64,000 bases of DNA from Lineolata rhizophorae (Eukaryota > Ascomycota > Dothideomycetes > Lineolatales > Lineolataceae), in NCBI GenBank assembly GCA_010093515.1, contig MU001685.1:102522-166521 (forward strand), written 5' to 3'. The position numbers and the translations under genes were made by a program. Shown piece after piece: positions 56,820 to 64,000 of the stretch. The notes under the pieces are model-generated. The model had not been told where the DNA came from. It searched no databases and saw only the letters and a program-made list of their open reading frames with translations. Within the stretch, counting starts at the first letter, position 1; each line of letters begins with the position of its first letter.

Positions 56820-58769
56820 CTACTGCACTTTGCTCTCCCCACTCTTCACCACAGCCAATCTAGCCCTGAGCCCCCTTTTCTTCCCCCCATCCACCACCTC
56901 ATTCTTCTCCCTTGCCTGCTGCGCCTCCAGATCCACCGCCCGCTCCGCTAGCTTAGCAACGACCTCCGGATTCGGCGGCACGCCCTCGATCTTCTTGACC
57001 TTCTTGCCTGCAGCGCGCCCACGCGTTAGCAATGCAACCCCAAACCCGTGGCAGGAGAGAACGACGCACCTTCGACAAACATCATGATGCCGCCCATGCC
57101 CGCCGCGATGCACGCCAGACAGACGAACAACCCCGTCGACCACGACGGCCGCTCGTACCGGTCGAAACCCCACATGAAAGCGCTCAGCACCGCTTGCAGG
57201 AACGTGTTGCCCATGTTGCACCAGACGACGAAGTCCATCTTCCAGGGGGCTGTGGGGGGCGCGCGCACGCCCGTCAGCGGCGGGTCCGGCGCCTTGGACG
57301 CCGGGATCGGGAGCGCCGCCCTGTCGTCCTCGGCCTCGGGCGGCGGCGGCGGCACACCCGCGATCTCGGGCGTCGCGGTGGGGCCGGGCCCCAGCTCGTC
57401 GCTGCCGGGAAGGCGGAACCAGCCGCGATGGATGCCCGCGAGGCGGCGCAGCCCGACCATCCTCTTCTCCCTGGACCTGCCCATTAGCCCGACGCGATAC
57501 ACGCCCCACCAGAACCAATCCCGGACGCGCCATGGGACGAGCCCGAAGCCCGTGACGCAGAAGAGGGCGTTGAGGATCTGGGAGTCGATCTCGATCCAAA
57601 TGCGGCGCGGCGAGTTGATGTCGTCGCACGTGGGGTGGCACATGGCGGGCGCGGCGTTGCAGAGGAGCAGGAAGAGCATGCCGCCCCAGGCGACGACGTT
57701 GAGGCCGTAGACGGTGATGGCGAAGCCGAGGGGCGTGAGGAACCAGCGCCAGAAGGCACGGAGGCCGATAGCGGTGCTGGATGTCCAGGGGAGCTTGGGC
57801 GGAGGGATGTAGCCGTCCGCATTCTGCGAAGGAAGGATGGGGTTGCGTTAGCAAGGAGCGGGTTGGTGCAATGACGAACTGTGCGACTCTCATGTATGTA
57901 CGTACCGGCACCAAACACGGAGGCAGCTGCTCCCTCGCCTCCCCGGCCGCCGTCTTTTCCGAATCGCTACTAGGCGCTTTCTCCGATGAGGTACAAATCT
58001 TGTCCACCTTATCCGGAGCCAAGGGCGGCGCATCCCCACTCGGCCGCGCCATATCCTCCTCCTCCACCTGGGGAAACGGCTCCGTCATCCCCCCGGAACT
58101 CATCCTCTTCTTTAACGGCCCGCTGCCCCCCGCGCCCGGCCTCACAGGCGTCCCCGAAGTTACCGACGGCTGCACCGGCGCATCCGCCGCGGCGCTCGAA
58201 CCCGACCGCCCGCTCAGCCTTCTAGCCCTCCACCCGCTCCCCTGGCCGTCACCACTCCTCGTCTCCCCACTACTTGTCCGTCTCCTCCACCTCCTCCTAC
58301 CCTCGGCCTCCGCACTCGCTTCGCCCCCACTCGCCCTCCTTTCCCTCTCTCGCTCGCCCAACTGCCCCTCTCCGCTCCACCCCTCGCGCGCGAAGCTGCC
58401 CCGCCGTATGTCCCCCAAGCCAGGCGCCTTGCTCGCGGCCGCCCCTGTCGCCGCCCACATGCCCAGCGGCGCGTCGCTCTCGACGAGCCGGAGCGACGCC
58501 GAGCGCAGCCGGCGCGAGCCCGCGGCCGCGATGTCCGAGGCGGCCGAGGCGGCCGAGACGACGGTCGAGGAGCGGCGGACGCGCGTCGGCGTGAACGAGG
58601 GCTCGGGCGAGGAGTCGCGGGAGCCGGCGGCGTGGGCCGCAGGAGTCGAGGTCGTGGTTGTGCCGCGTGATCGCGCTGCTACCGGTGGTTGCTGGGAAGG
58701 AGCGACGTTCTCGTTGTCCTCGTTGGCGGGGCCGGGCGCGCCGCTGGGTATCGTCGAGAGGCCTGCCAT
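56820..58769 (-). CDS. DUF2985-family membrane protein
   Basis: Exons 58769-57906, 57823-57070 and 57007-56820 give about 601 residues. The first 285 residues are low-complexity and Ser/Arg/Gly/Ala-rich, predicted disordered and cytoplasmic. Then comes the family core: KLPWTSSTAIGLRAFWRWFL, a helix (LGFAITVYGLNVVAWGGMLF), CHPTCDDINSPRRIWIEIDS, QILNALFCVTGFGLVPWRVR, and two C-terminal helices in NMGNTFLQAVLSAFMWGF and LFVCLACIAAGMGGIMMF. The Cys-containing CDDINSPRRIWIEIDSQILN block is diagnostic of fungal DUF2985 proteins, which are sometimes mislabelled as rhamnosidases in databases. The C-terminus is basic and helical (KKVKKIEGV, EAQQAREKNE). Function is unknown. The ATG opens MAGLSTIPSGAPG; no in-frame upstream ATG competes. 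Confidence 0.87.
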   Translation of the reverse strand: MAGLSTIPSGAPGPANEDNENVAPSQQPPVAARSRGTTTTSTPAAHAAGSRDSSPEPSFTPTRVRRSSTVVSAASAASDIAAAGSRRLRSASLRLVESDAPLGMWAATGAAASKAPGLGDIRRGSFAREGWSGEGQLGERERERRASGGEASAEAEGRRRWRRRTSSGETRSGDGQGSGWRARRLSGRSGSSAAADAPVQPSVTSGTPVRPGAGGSGPLKKRMSSGGMTEPFPQVEEEDMARPSGDAPPLAPDKVDKICTSSEKAPSSDSEKTAAGEAREQLPPCLVPVRTYMRVAQFVIAPTRSLLTQPHPSFAECGRLHPSAQAPLDIQHRYRPPCLLALVPHAPRLRHHRLRPQRRRLGRHALPAPLQRRARHVPPHVRRHQLAAPHLDRDRLPDPQRPLLRHGLRARPMARPGLVLVGRVSRRANGQVQGEEDGRAAPPRGHPSRLVPPSRQRRAGARPHRDARDRGCAAAAARGRGRQGGAPDPGVQGAGPAADGRARAPHSPLEDGLRRLVQHGQHVPASGAERFHVGFRPVRAAVVVDGVVRLSGVHRGGHGRHHDVCRRCVVLSCHGFGVALLTRGRAAGKKVKKIEGVPPNPEVVAKLAERAVDLEAQQAREKNEVVDGGKKRGLRARLAVVKSGESKVQ

Positions 58770-59314
58770 TGTGGGATAGTGCGCGCGTGGAAATATGTAG
58801 AGCGGGTGTTGTGGCGGGTGGAGTGATCAGGGTACGGGCCCGGTGCAGTCGGGGATGCGTCCTAGGCGACGCGTGAACAGGAGATCTTGGCAGTTCTTTG
58901 TGTCAGTCGGCAACATTCTCGGGTTCCAGCGCTACAAAGAGAAAGCGGACGTTGCGGCCCCAAGGAGCCGCTGTGTCATCGATGACGATGGGCCGTCCAG
59001 GTACATATTAAATTGTCGAGACAGGAGGGAAGGAGAAGTTGGCATCGCATACTAGGTGTCGCGACTGAGGATCCCTGTCCAGTCGGGAATCTTGATTCTG
59101 GGCGAGACCCCTGTCACGCGCCTGGTCTCGCTGGTCGCGGGAACACCGTCGCGGGTGATACAATTCGGTAAGGACAGCAGTAGGAGAGCGCCAGCACATG
59201 GCGAGAAGGAAACAACGGCACGGAGGGCTCGAGATATAAAGGCGGCGAGCACCGAAAATGGGCGGAGCGGAGGTGGTGCGCGGCTCCTGCCTGGGGCAGG
59301 ACTTCGGTCCCAGT
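58770..59314. other. Intergenic region at the border of the accessory segment
   Basis: Contains the promoter of the DUF2985 gene at its left. Overlapping short frames on both strands at 59008-59460 share no motif. Confidence 0.4.
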
Positions 59315-59500
59315 CGGCCAGATAGGCGAGATTCGCCCGGCGGAGCGGCGGCGCTGCGCGCTCGCCGGCTGCGCAGTAGCTCCCGCCCCCCGCTGGCCGC
59401 ATCCGGCAACTCTTGCGCTCACTAAGCCCTTTATAAGTCCCGGCCGCGGGTCCGCAGCCAATGGCGGCGCGAGCTGCTGGTAGGCCCGGCTGCGTGTGCC
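59315..59500 (+). repeat. Direct repeat, copy A (GC-rich, intact)
   Basis: Starts CGGCCAGATAGGCGAGATTC and includes GCGGAGCGGCG, CTCACTAAGCCC, TTTATAAGTC and CCGCAGCCAATGGCGGCG. The same ordered blocks recur at 62161-62472 in the same orientation. It contains a TATA-like TTTATAA (near 59430) and an inverted or direct CCAAT (near 59458), about 310-340 bases before the ATG of the PD-(D/E)XK-like gene, so it may be that gene's promoter. Confidence 0.75.
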
Positions 59501-59810
59501 TTTTGAGTCAGCCGGTCATGTCACGTGGCTCTTCTCCCACATGCCGGCACTGCACCTCCCTGGAAGCCGCAGGGCGGGTTGCTGAGTCAGCGAGCTGGCC
59601 AAGACCACTTTCCCTATAGGTAATATAGGTAAATCCACAAATCTCAGCTCGCCGTCCACTTCTTCATCTTCCGTAGTTTGAAGCGCTGCCAGCGTGCGCC
59701 TGGTCGAGCCTGCTATTCTCCCGAGCGGTGAAGGATCCAGCACAAACAAACAATCGCCCTTGCTGACATTCTCCGGTAAGACTTAAAAACCTCGTGGGAT
59801 TCCATGTCAC

Positions 59811-61250
59811 ATGTCACAACACCGTGATTGCTCCTCGGTTCAGTCCTGGCTGGAAAAGCTTCCATTTCTGCCCGAATCCAACTCGACCGACAGTAACGGG
59901 CCGCGCCGCGGCCCGCATGACTCTTTCAAGATGAGCACTCCTCCCACACGCACGCCATCACCTTCCAAGAGACGACGCATGGATGACAGCGTTGAGGACA
60001 CGCCGCAAACCATGTCCATATGGCCTGGTTCCTCGTTCGCTAGCTCGGAGCAAAGCTTGCCCTCCCGGCGGTCGGAGAGTCTGGAGAGGAAAATAAACGC
60101 CATGAGATCGCGCCGCAGCCCGTCAAACTGCAACAATTCCACACTCGAATGGAAGAGATCCCGGACGAGCTCGAGATGATGCTTAAGGCCATCGACACCC
60201 GTTTTTCGCGCGGCATTCGCGCCATATCCAAACAATACGAGGTAAACTCGTCTCCCTACCCGTTGGAGAGTCCATGCTGACCAGTCGCCCAAGGATGAGA
60301 TTGCAAGCATCAAAACAGGCGCCCTCGGAGCAATCAATGCCTATGATTTCGTCTACGCCGATCCGGACGACCTTCCTGGCCCCTCTCCGACCCCACAACA
60401 ATGCGCAAAGGCTGTGTGGTTAGCCGGGCGGTGCGAAGAAATGGGTTGTAGTGAAGCCGCTTGGAATAGCAGCGTGCACAATTACGTCCTTGACTTGGCG
60501 CTATACACTAAGCCTTTCATGGATCGAGTATACTTTTTCAACTGGTACGTTCTCGGGTCTTCTAGGTCCATGTTGGATCCCCTGACATCCCACAGTACAA
60601 CCGCGCAAATCGCCCCATCTTCCCTAATCCCGCCCAGCGGCCCTACAACAGCCTCATCAGGGAAAATGACCGGTTTCGCAATCACAATCGAACTTTCCGA
60701 CCGCTTCAAGGAGGCGTTTAACACGCGATTCTGCGGCAAAACGGACAGGTCTGTCAACCACTCTCCACGGACCGCTGACACATTGCCCGATCGGAGTCAG
60801 CATTGAGACAAAGCGCACAGGAGAAAAGTGGAATGAGGCGGTGTATCAACTGGAGATCTGGACAGCTGCGCATTTTAACAAGCTTGAAGAGCTGACGGAG
60901 GAGGCGAGGGAGATGAGAGGCGAACAGGAGACGGGCGGTACAGGCGCGAGTGGTTTGCCATTCTTGCCCGTGATAATTGTCCAAGGGCATCTGTGGATAT
61001 TCCTGGCAGCTGTACGATATCCGGGGAAACGAACGGTCAGTTGCATGGCATCCATTTATATGAGCACCCCTAACGATTCCTGTCGCAGTGTCTGTATAAG
61101 GGAGTCCATTTCGGTGATACCAGATCCGCTGTCGGAGTCTACCAAGTCGTCGCGACTATCCAGCTTCTTGCTCGCTGGGTTCGCGATGTCTTCGCGCTAT
61201 GGTTTGAAAGGGAATGCATGAATATGACGCCGGAGCCACTAAGCACTTGA
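59811..61250 (+). pseudogene. Frame-broken PD-(D/E)XK nuclease-like fungal gene
   Basis: Recognisable as a fungal accessory family annotated as PD-(D/E)XK nuclease-like. It opens MSQHRDCSSVQSWLEKLP and TPSPSKRRRMDD, then in another frame has LQQFHTRMEEIPDELEMMLK, ending at an intron near 60242-60282. Next comes CEEMGCSEAAWNSSVHNYVL (to 60545), an intron 60546-60595, TTAQIAPSSLIPPSGP and a GKMTGFAITIEL strand. A one-base frame change near 60792 is needed to reach IGVSIETKR and YQLEIWTAAHFNKL. A third intron (61036-61087) leads to HFGDTRSAVGVYQVV and WVRDVFALWFEREC, ending at 61250. At least two frame breaks (about 60070-60130 and 60792) and the loss of the usual Asp before the Glu-X-Lys strand (family style KMVDF, here KMTGF) indicate decay. 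Sequencing error is an alternative for the frameshifts. Confidence 0.72.
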
Positions 61251-61276
61251 ATTGGAGGAGTTAGAGTTATCGTGCC

Positions 61277-61330
61277 TCTATCGTCTTTACTGCCTCTACT
61301 GCCTCTATCGTTTCTGAGCTAGCTAGCTAG
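61277..61330 (+). repeat. Short tandem repeat of CTGCCTCTA-type units and GCTA
   Basis: Imperfect copies of CCTCTATCG / CTGCCTCTA, followed by four tandem AGCT/GCTA steps, directly 3' of the PD-(D/E)XK-like remnant. Confidence 0.6.
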
Positions 61331-61364
61331 GGCTTGAGGCTCTTACTACGTACACAGTGTTGCC

Positions 61365-61736
61365 GTGCCTGCCTATTACGCACATCATAGATCACACACT
61401 ACCTACGGCTACTACAACAGGAAATCCGGTGCACAGAAAAATCTTGGGCAGCACCAGAAATCCACGGGTCACTGCTTTTGCCGCAAGTGCGATCGCTTCT
61501 TCGTCAACCACGGTGGATCGTATACGCACCCCAAGCACTGCCCAACCCTCAATCAAGATAAGTGCCTAGAAGCGAGGCGGCACACGAGCATGCAACTACA
61601 ACGAGCAGAGAGCAAGGAGCGCACGCTGCTGACGCTAGCAAGTAGGTTCAGTTCAGCTGCAGCCGAGGGCCTGTATTCGCCTTCCCGCCATTGCTCTCCC
61701 CGTCGGTTGGTGAATTATCTACATTTGTTAGTTTGA
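61365..61736 (+). CDS. Possible zinc-finger-like ORF or exon
   Basis: An open frame of about 123 codons without a convincing ATG at its start (it opens at a GTG). Its centre reads HCFCRKCDRFFVNHGGSYTH followed by PKHC and DKC, giving a Cys-X2-Cys...His...Cys pattern that could bind zinc. The N-terminal part is rich in His and Tyr. It may be the second exon of a gene, joined through an acceptor upstream (for example the CAG near 61356), or a fragment left by a mobile element. I do not recognise a family. Confidence 0.3.
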   Translation: MPAYYAHHRSHTTYGYYNRKSGAQKNLGQHQKSTGHCFCRKCDRFFVNHGGSYTHPKHCPTLNQDKCLEARRHTSMQLQRAESKERTLLTLASRFSSAAAEGLYSPSRHCSPRRLVNYLHLLV

Positions 61737-62160
61737 GATTGCGGTCACTGTAGTATCTAGTACTTACCAAGGCTCTCTTCCTTATCGACTCTGCAAGACT
61801 CTTGATCGGCAGCTACGCACATCCCCAACCCTGCCTAGATTATTAGGCAACCACAGCACTGATACGCTTAGCTGGATTATTCGTTCAATTCCCATCTGGC
61901 GCCGCAAATTCACTCTTAGTTTCAGGAGACATATCGAAGTAGTTCCTCTAGTATAGGGAACTCCTCATCACTACTATCTTCGCTATTTCCTATTAGTTAT
62001 TAGATGAGACTATTAATAGTTTGTGTAGCTTCTAAACGGAAGGGTAATAGAGTATATAAGGAAGTTAGCCTAGACAAACCTATAGGCCTGAATTTTACAA
62101 TAGTTGCCTCTGTAACGAAGTCCGCTAACAGGTCGGTTCACCTGTAGGCTCCGTCCTAGG
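61737..62160. other. AT-rich decayed stretch
   Basis: TA-rich DNA with stops in all frames (for example TATTAGTTATTAGATGAG near 61988); looks like mutated repeat DNA. No gene. Confidence 0.45.
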
Positions 62161-62472
62161 CGGCCAGATGGGCGAGATTCGCCCAGCGGAGCGGCGATGT
62201 TGGAGAAAACTGATCGTATTGTGTTTCAACTACTAAACGATCGCCGAGTGTCCGGAAGAGACCCTGAGCGTAAGCTCGGTTAGTTGGCTCTTCCGAGATC
62301 GTGAACACACGCTGCATACACCATCTGTATATACGTCCAATGCGTCGATAAGTGGCGCTGCGCAACAGTTCCCGCCAACCCTTGCCCTCACTAAGCCCCT
62401 TATAAATCCTGGCCGCACGTCCGCAGCCAATGGCGGCGTGAGCTGTTGTTGAGCCTGGCTTCGTTGTGCGCC
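62161..62472 (+). repeat. Direct repeat, copy B (mutated, with inserted segment)
   Basis: Blocks CGGCCAGATGGGCGAGATTC, CAGCGGAGCGGCG, GGCGCTGCGC, CTCACTAAGCCCC, TTATAAATCC and CCGCAGCCAATGGCGGCG match copy A at 59315-59500. About 155 bases near 62196-62350 have no counterpart in copy A. Differences between the copies are mostly C-to-T or G-to-A in copy B (GCGAGCTGCTGG versus GTGAGCTGTTGT, TATAAGTCC versus TATAAATCC), as expected from repeat-induced point mutation. Confidence 0.72.
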
Positions 62473-63203
62473 AGGAACGCAAGGACATGCACGGCGCGGG
62501 GGGCATCAAGTCGAGAATTGAAGTTCCTACCGAGCCGCTGCCTCTGCGAACACATATGTTCGATTCCTCAGAATCTGGGACGCTTTGATGCAGGCGTACG
62601 CGTGGAGGCTCGATCTGGCTTGTATCCGCGAAACTGCAATGCACGAGTATGACTAAACTTCTACCTTACTAACCCGGCCACCGACAGCTGGTGCCAGTAT
62701 AATGCTGAACTTTGCTGGCCTATGCGAAGGGCAACCGCGGAACTAGATTCAGCTTGAGACAGGAGTTGACAAACATTATTTCGTTGGGAGGTCGTCTCTA
62801 GACACGTGAAACCTTTCAATTCTCCCTCGTGGATGAGTCGACTAACTCAACTTCGTGTACTATCTCACTACTGTCTTATTCCGCGAGGTCGCCCGTGAGT
62901 TGCCGCGAGAGCTTTTAAAAATGTGACAGCCACTTCGTACACCACCCTATTCCCAAAGCGGCCATATGCCAACCCTTCAACCAATCTGCCACAAGTAGTT
63001 TCACTATTAAATCCGTTCATATTGCCCTTTAATTGTGGACGGCGCTAAACTTCCTGTCCGCTGTAGAACAGTTCTAACAGTGAGTGGCAATGATCGGATA
63101 CATTTGTGTTGCTCGTATTCAGTCTTCCACTATCAGGAACTTATAAACGGCTGGCTGGGGGTGGCACGTACTGAATTGCTGCATTCAGCACAATGAATAG
63201 GTG
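62473..63203. other. Intergenic region
   Basis: No gene is seen downstream of repeat copy B: the stretch where a copy of the PD-(D/E)XK-like gene might have stood has only short frames. Confidence 0.45.
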
Positions 63204-63213
63204 AATTAGACAT

Positions 63214-63621
63214 AGGGAGGGACTGAGACAATCAACAAATCCACCCAATATACCCCTATTATGCTCTCACGCCGTACCAATACCTCACATTCCACTCCAA
63301 CAAGGAATTAGAAACTCAGCAGAAGAGGCCGAAGACCCGGCACACAGCACCGATAGGGCAATTGACAATGGTGCCGGCGACAGACTCGCCGACATCAGAG
63401 ATATCACAACAGTCGCTCCCGTCGCTCGCATTCCTTCGAGCGTTGACCTTGACATTGACATGGAGGCTGAATTCCTCTTCGCCCTCGATCTAGAGATAGA
63501 GTCGGCGGGCACAATAGACATTTCCTGGCAGGGAGCGCGAACCAGTCACGCGGAAAATAGAATTGCCTTGGTACAGACCGTTGAAGGCGCTTTGCAGGTG
63601 TACAAGGCATTTAATCCATGA
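63214..63621 (+). CDS. Possible terminal exon of an unknown gene
   Basis: A plus-strand frame stays open for about 135 codons from just after a stop near 63204 to a TGA at 63619-63621. It contains EEAEDPAHSTDRAIDNGAGD, DIDMEAEFLFALDLEIESAG and IALVQTVEGALQVYKAFNP. There is no ATG near its beginning; the first in-frame ATG is near 63460. The acidic, non-repetitive composition looks protein-like, more so than the antisense frame of the same stretch. It could be a last exon or a gene remnant. No family recognised. Confidence 0.3.
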   Translation, partial: REGLRQSTNPPNIPLLCSHAVPIPHIPLQQGIRNSAEEAEDPAHSTDRAIDNGAGDRLADIRDITTVAPVARIPSSVDLDIDMEAEFLFALDLEIESAGTIDISWQGARTSHAENRIALVQTVEGALQVYKAFNP

Positions 63622-64000
63622 TGAGACTATGCAGCTATTGGACATTCTCGCATCGCGCCCATTTCACCTCTGCATCACGTGTCAGACGAGCGAACTCAGA
63701 GCGCACACTTATGTAGACAACGGAGCCCACACACTCCGTTTCTAATATATCACAATTGCCAACTTCTGCGTGTGGCCTCGAGTGCCCACATTGTGTGAAG
63801 CATTTCGATGACCGGTTGGATAATTTGCATGGTGCATTCAAAGAAACTTGCCCAAGCAACTCCCCAGCAACCAACAACACTAAAGGGAGGAAATGCTGCT
63901 GCGAATTATCTAACGTAATCACCCACCGAGTGTCTCAACCCATCGAGTGTCTCAGGGACGCGTCTTGACGCGTCCCCCAACTTTCTTCCTCAATTTCTCC
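63622..64000. other. Right edge, no supported gene
   Basis: Short overlapping frames on both strands, none with a motif. Two nearby copies of CGAGTGTCTCA (63928 and 63945 region) form a small direct repeat. Confidence 0.4.

Noticed and set aside
62552-62575. T-loop-like GTTCGATTCC suggesting a tRNA
   Set aside because: Flanking bases do not pair as a T stem and no anticodon or acceptor stem could be built.
63285-63521. 78-codon minus-strand Ser/Ala-rich frame
   Set aside because: Antisense to a longer, more protein-like plus-strand frame; repetitive Ser/Arg translation.
1-64000. CRISPR arrays, operons and prokaryotic features
   Set aside because: The DNA is eukaryotic with spliced genes; no regularly spaced repeats of that kind were seen.

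Overview
This 64 kb window is nuclear DNA of a filamentous ascomycete (Pezizomycotina). The protein genes are split by short introns of about 50-90 bases with GT..AG borders and CTAAT-like branch points. Gene families include a fungal Ku80, ERG24, a FRE-type ferric reductase, a BYS1-like secreted protein, DUF2985 and MARVEL proteins, and a remnant of a fungal STAND/ankyrin gene. A solitary dispersed 5S rRNA gene, as in Neurospora-type genomes, and the PD-(D/E)XK-like accessory gene make a Sordariomycete-like fungus most likely. I cannot name the species.

Layout. An ADP/ATP carrier (minus) lies at 2.0-3.7 kb. A sterol C-14 reductase (minus) and a (6-4) photolyase/cryptochrome (plus) are divergently arranged at 5.4-10.0 kb in very GC-rich DNA. 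A MARVEL-like membrane protein is at 13.5-14.5 kb and a large N-glycosylated membrane protein at 16.2-19.1 kb. A decayed ankyrin/STAND-type gene follows at 19.7-21.7 kb and a ferric-chelate reductase (minus) at 22.4-24.4 kb. About 6 kb with no convincing gene follows, then an F-box-like gene (30.3-31.6 kb, minus) and a polyQ-containing disordered protein (36.1-37.4 kb). A giant dynamin-like nuclear GTPase of the SLIP-GC type, with a possible ubiquitin/SUMO-like N-terminus, occupies 42.0-46.2 kb. Beyond it are a gene-poor AT-richer stretch, a BYS1-like secreted protein (49.8-50.3 kb, minus), an 11-exon Ku80 (52.0-54.8 kb, minus) divergent from a DUF4149/TMEM205-like gene (55.3-55.9 kb), the 5S rRNA gene (56.1 kb) and a DUF2985 membrane protein (56.8-58.8 kb, minus). 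From about 59 kb to the right edge the window is accessory in character: a related pair of direct repeats (59.3 and 62.2 kb) brackets a frame-broken PD-(D/E)XK nuclease-like gene and a small zinc-finger-like ORF.

The genes do not form a biosynthetic cluster. Two DNA-maintenance genes (photolyase and Ku80) and housekeeping functions (nucleotide exchange, ergosterol synthesis, iron reduction) sit among lineage-specific genes and decayed DNA. Exon borders were deduced by hand from reading frame, splice signals and remembered family motifs; no alignment or search was run.
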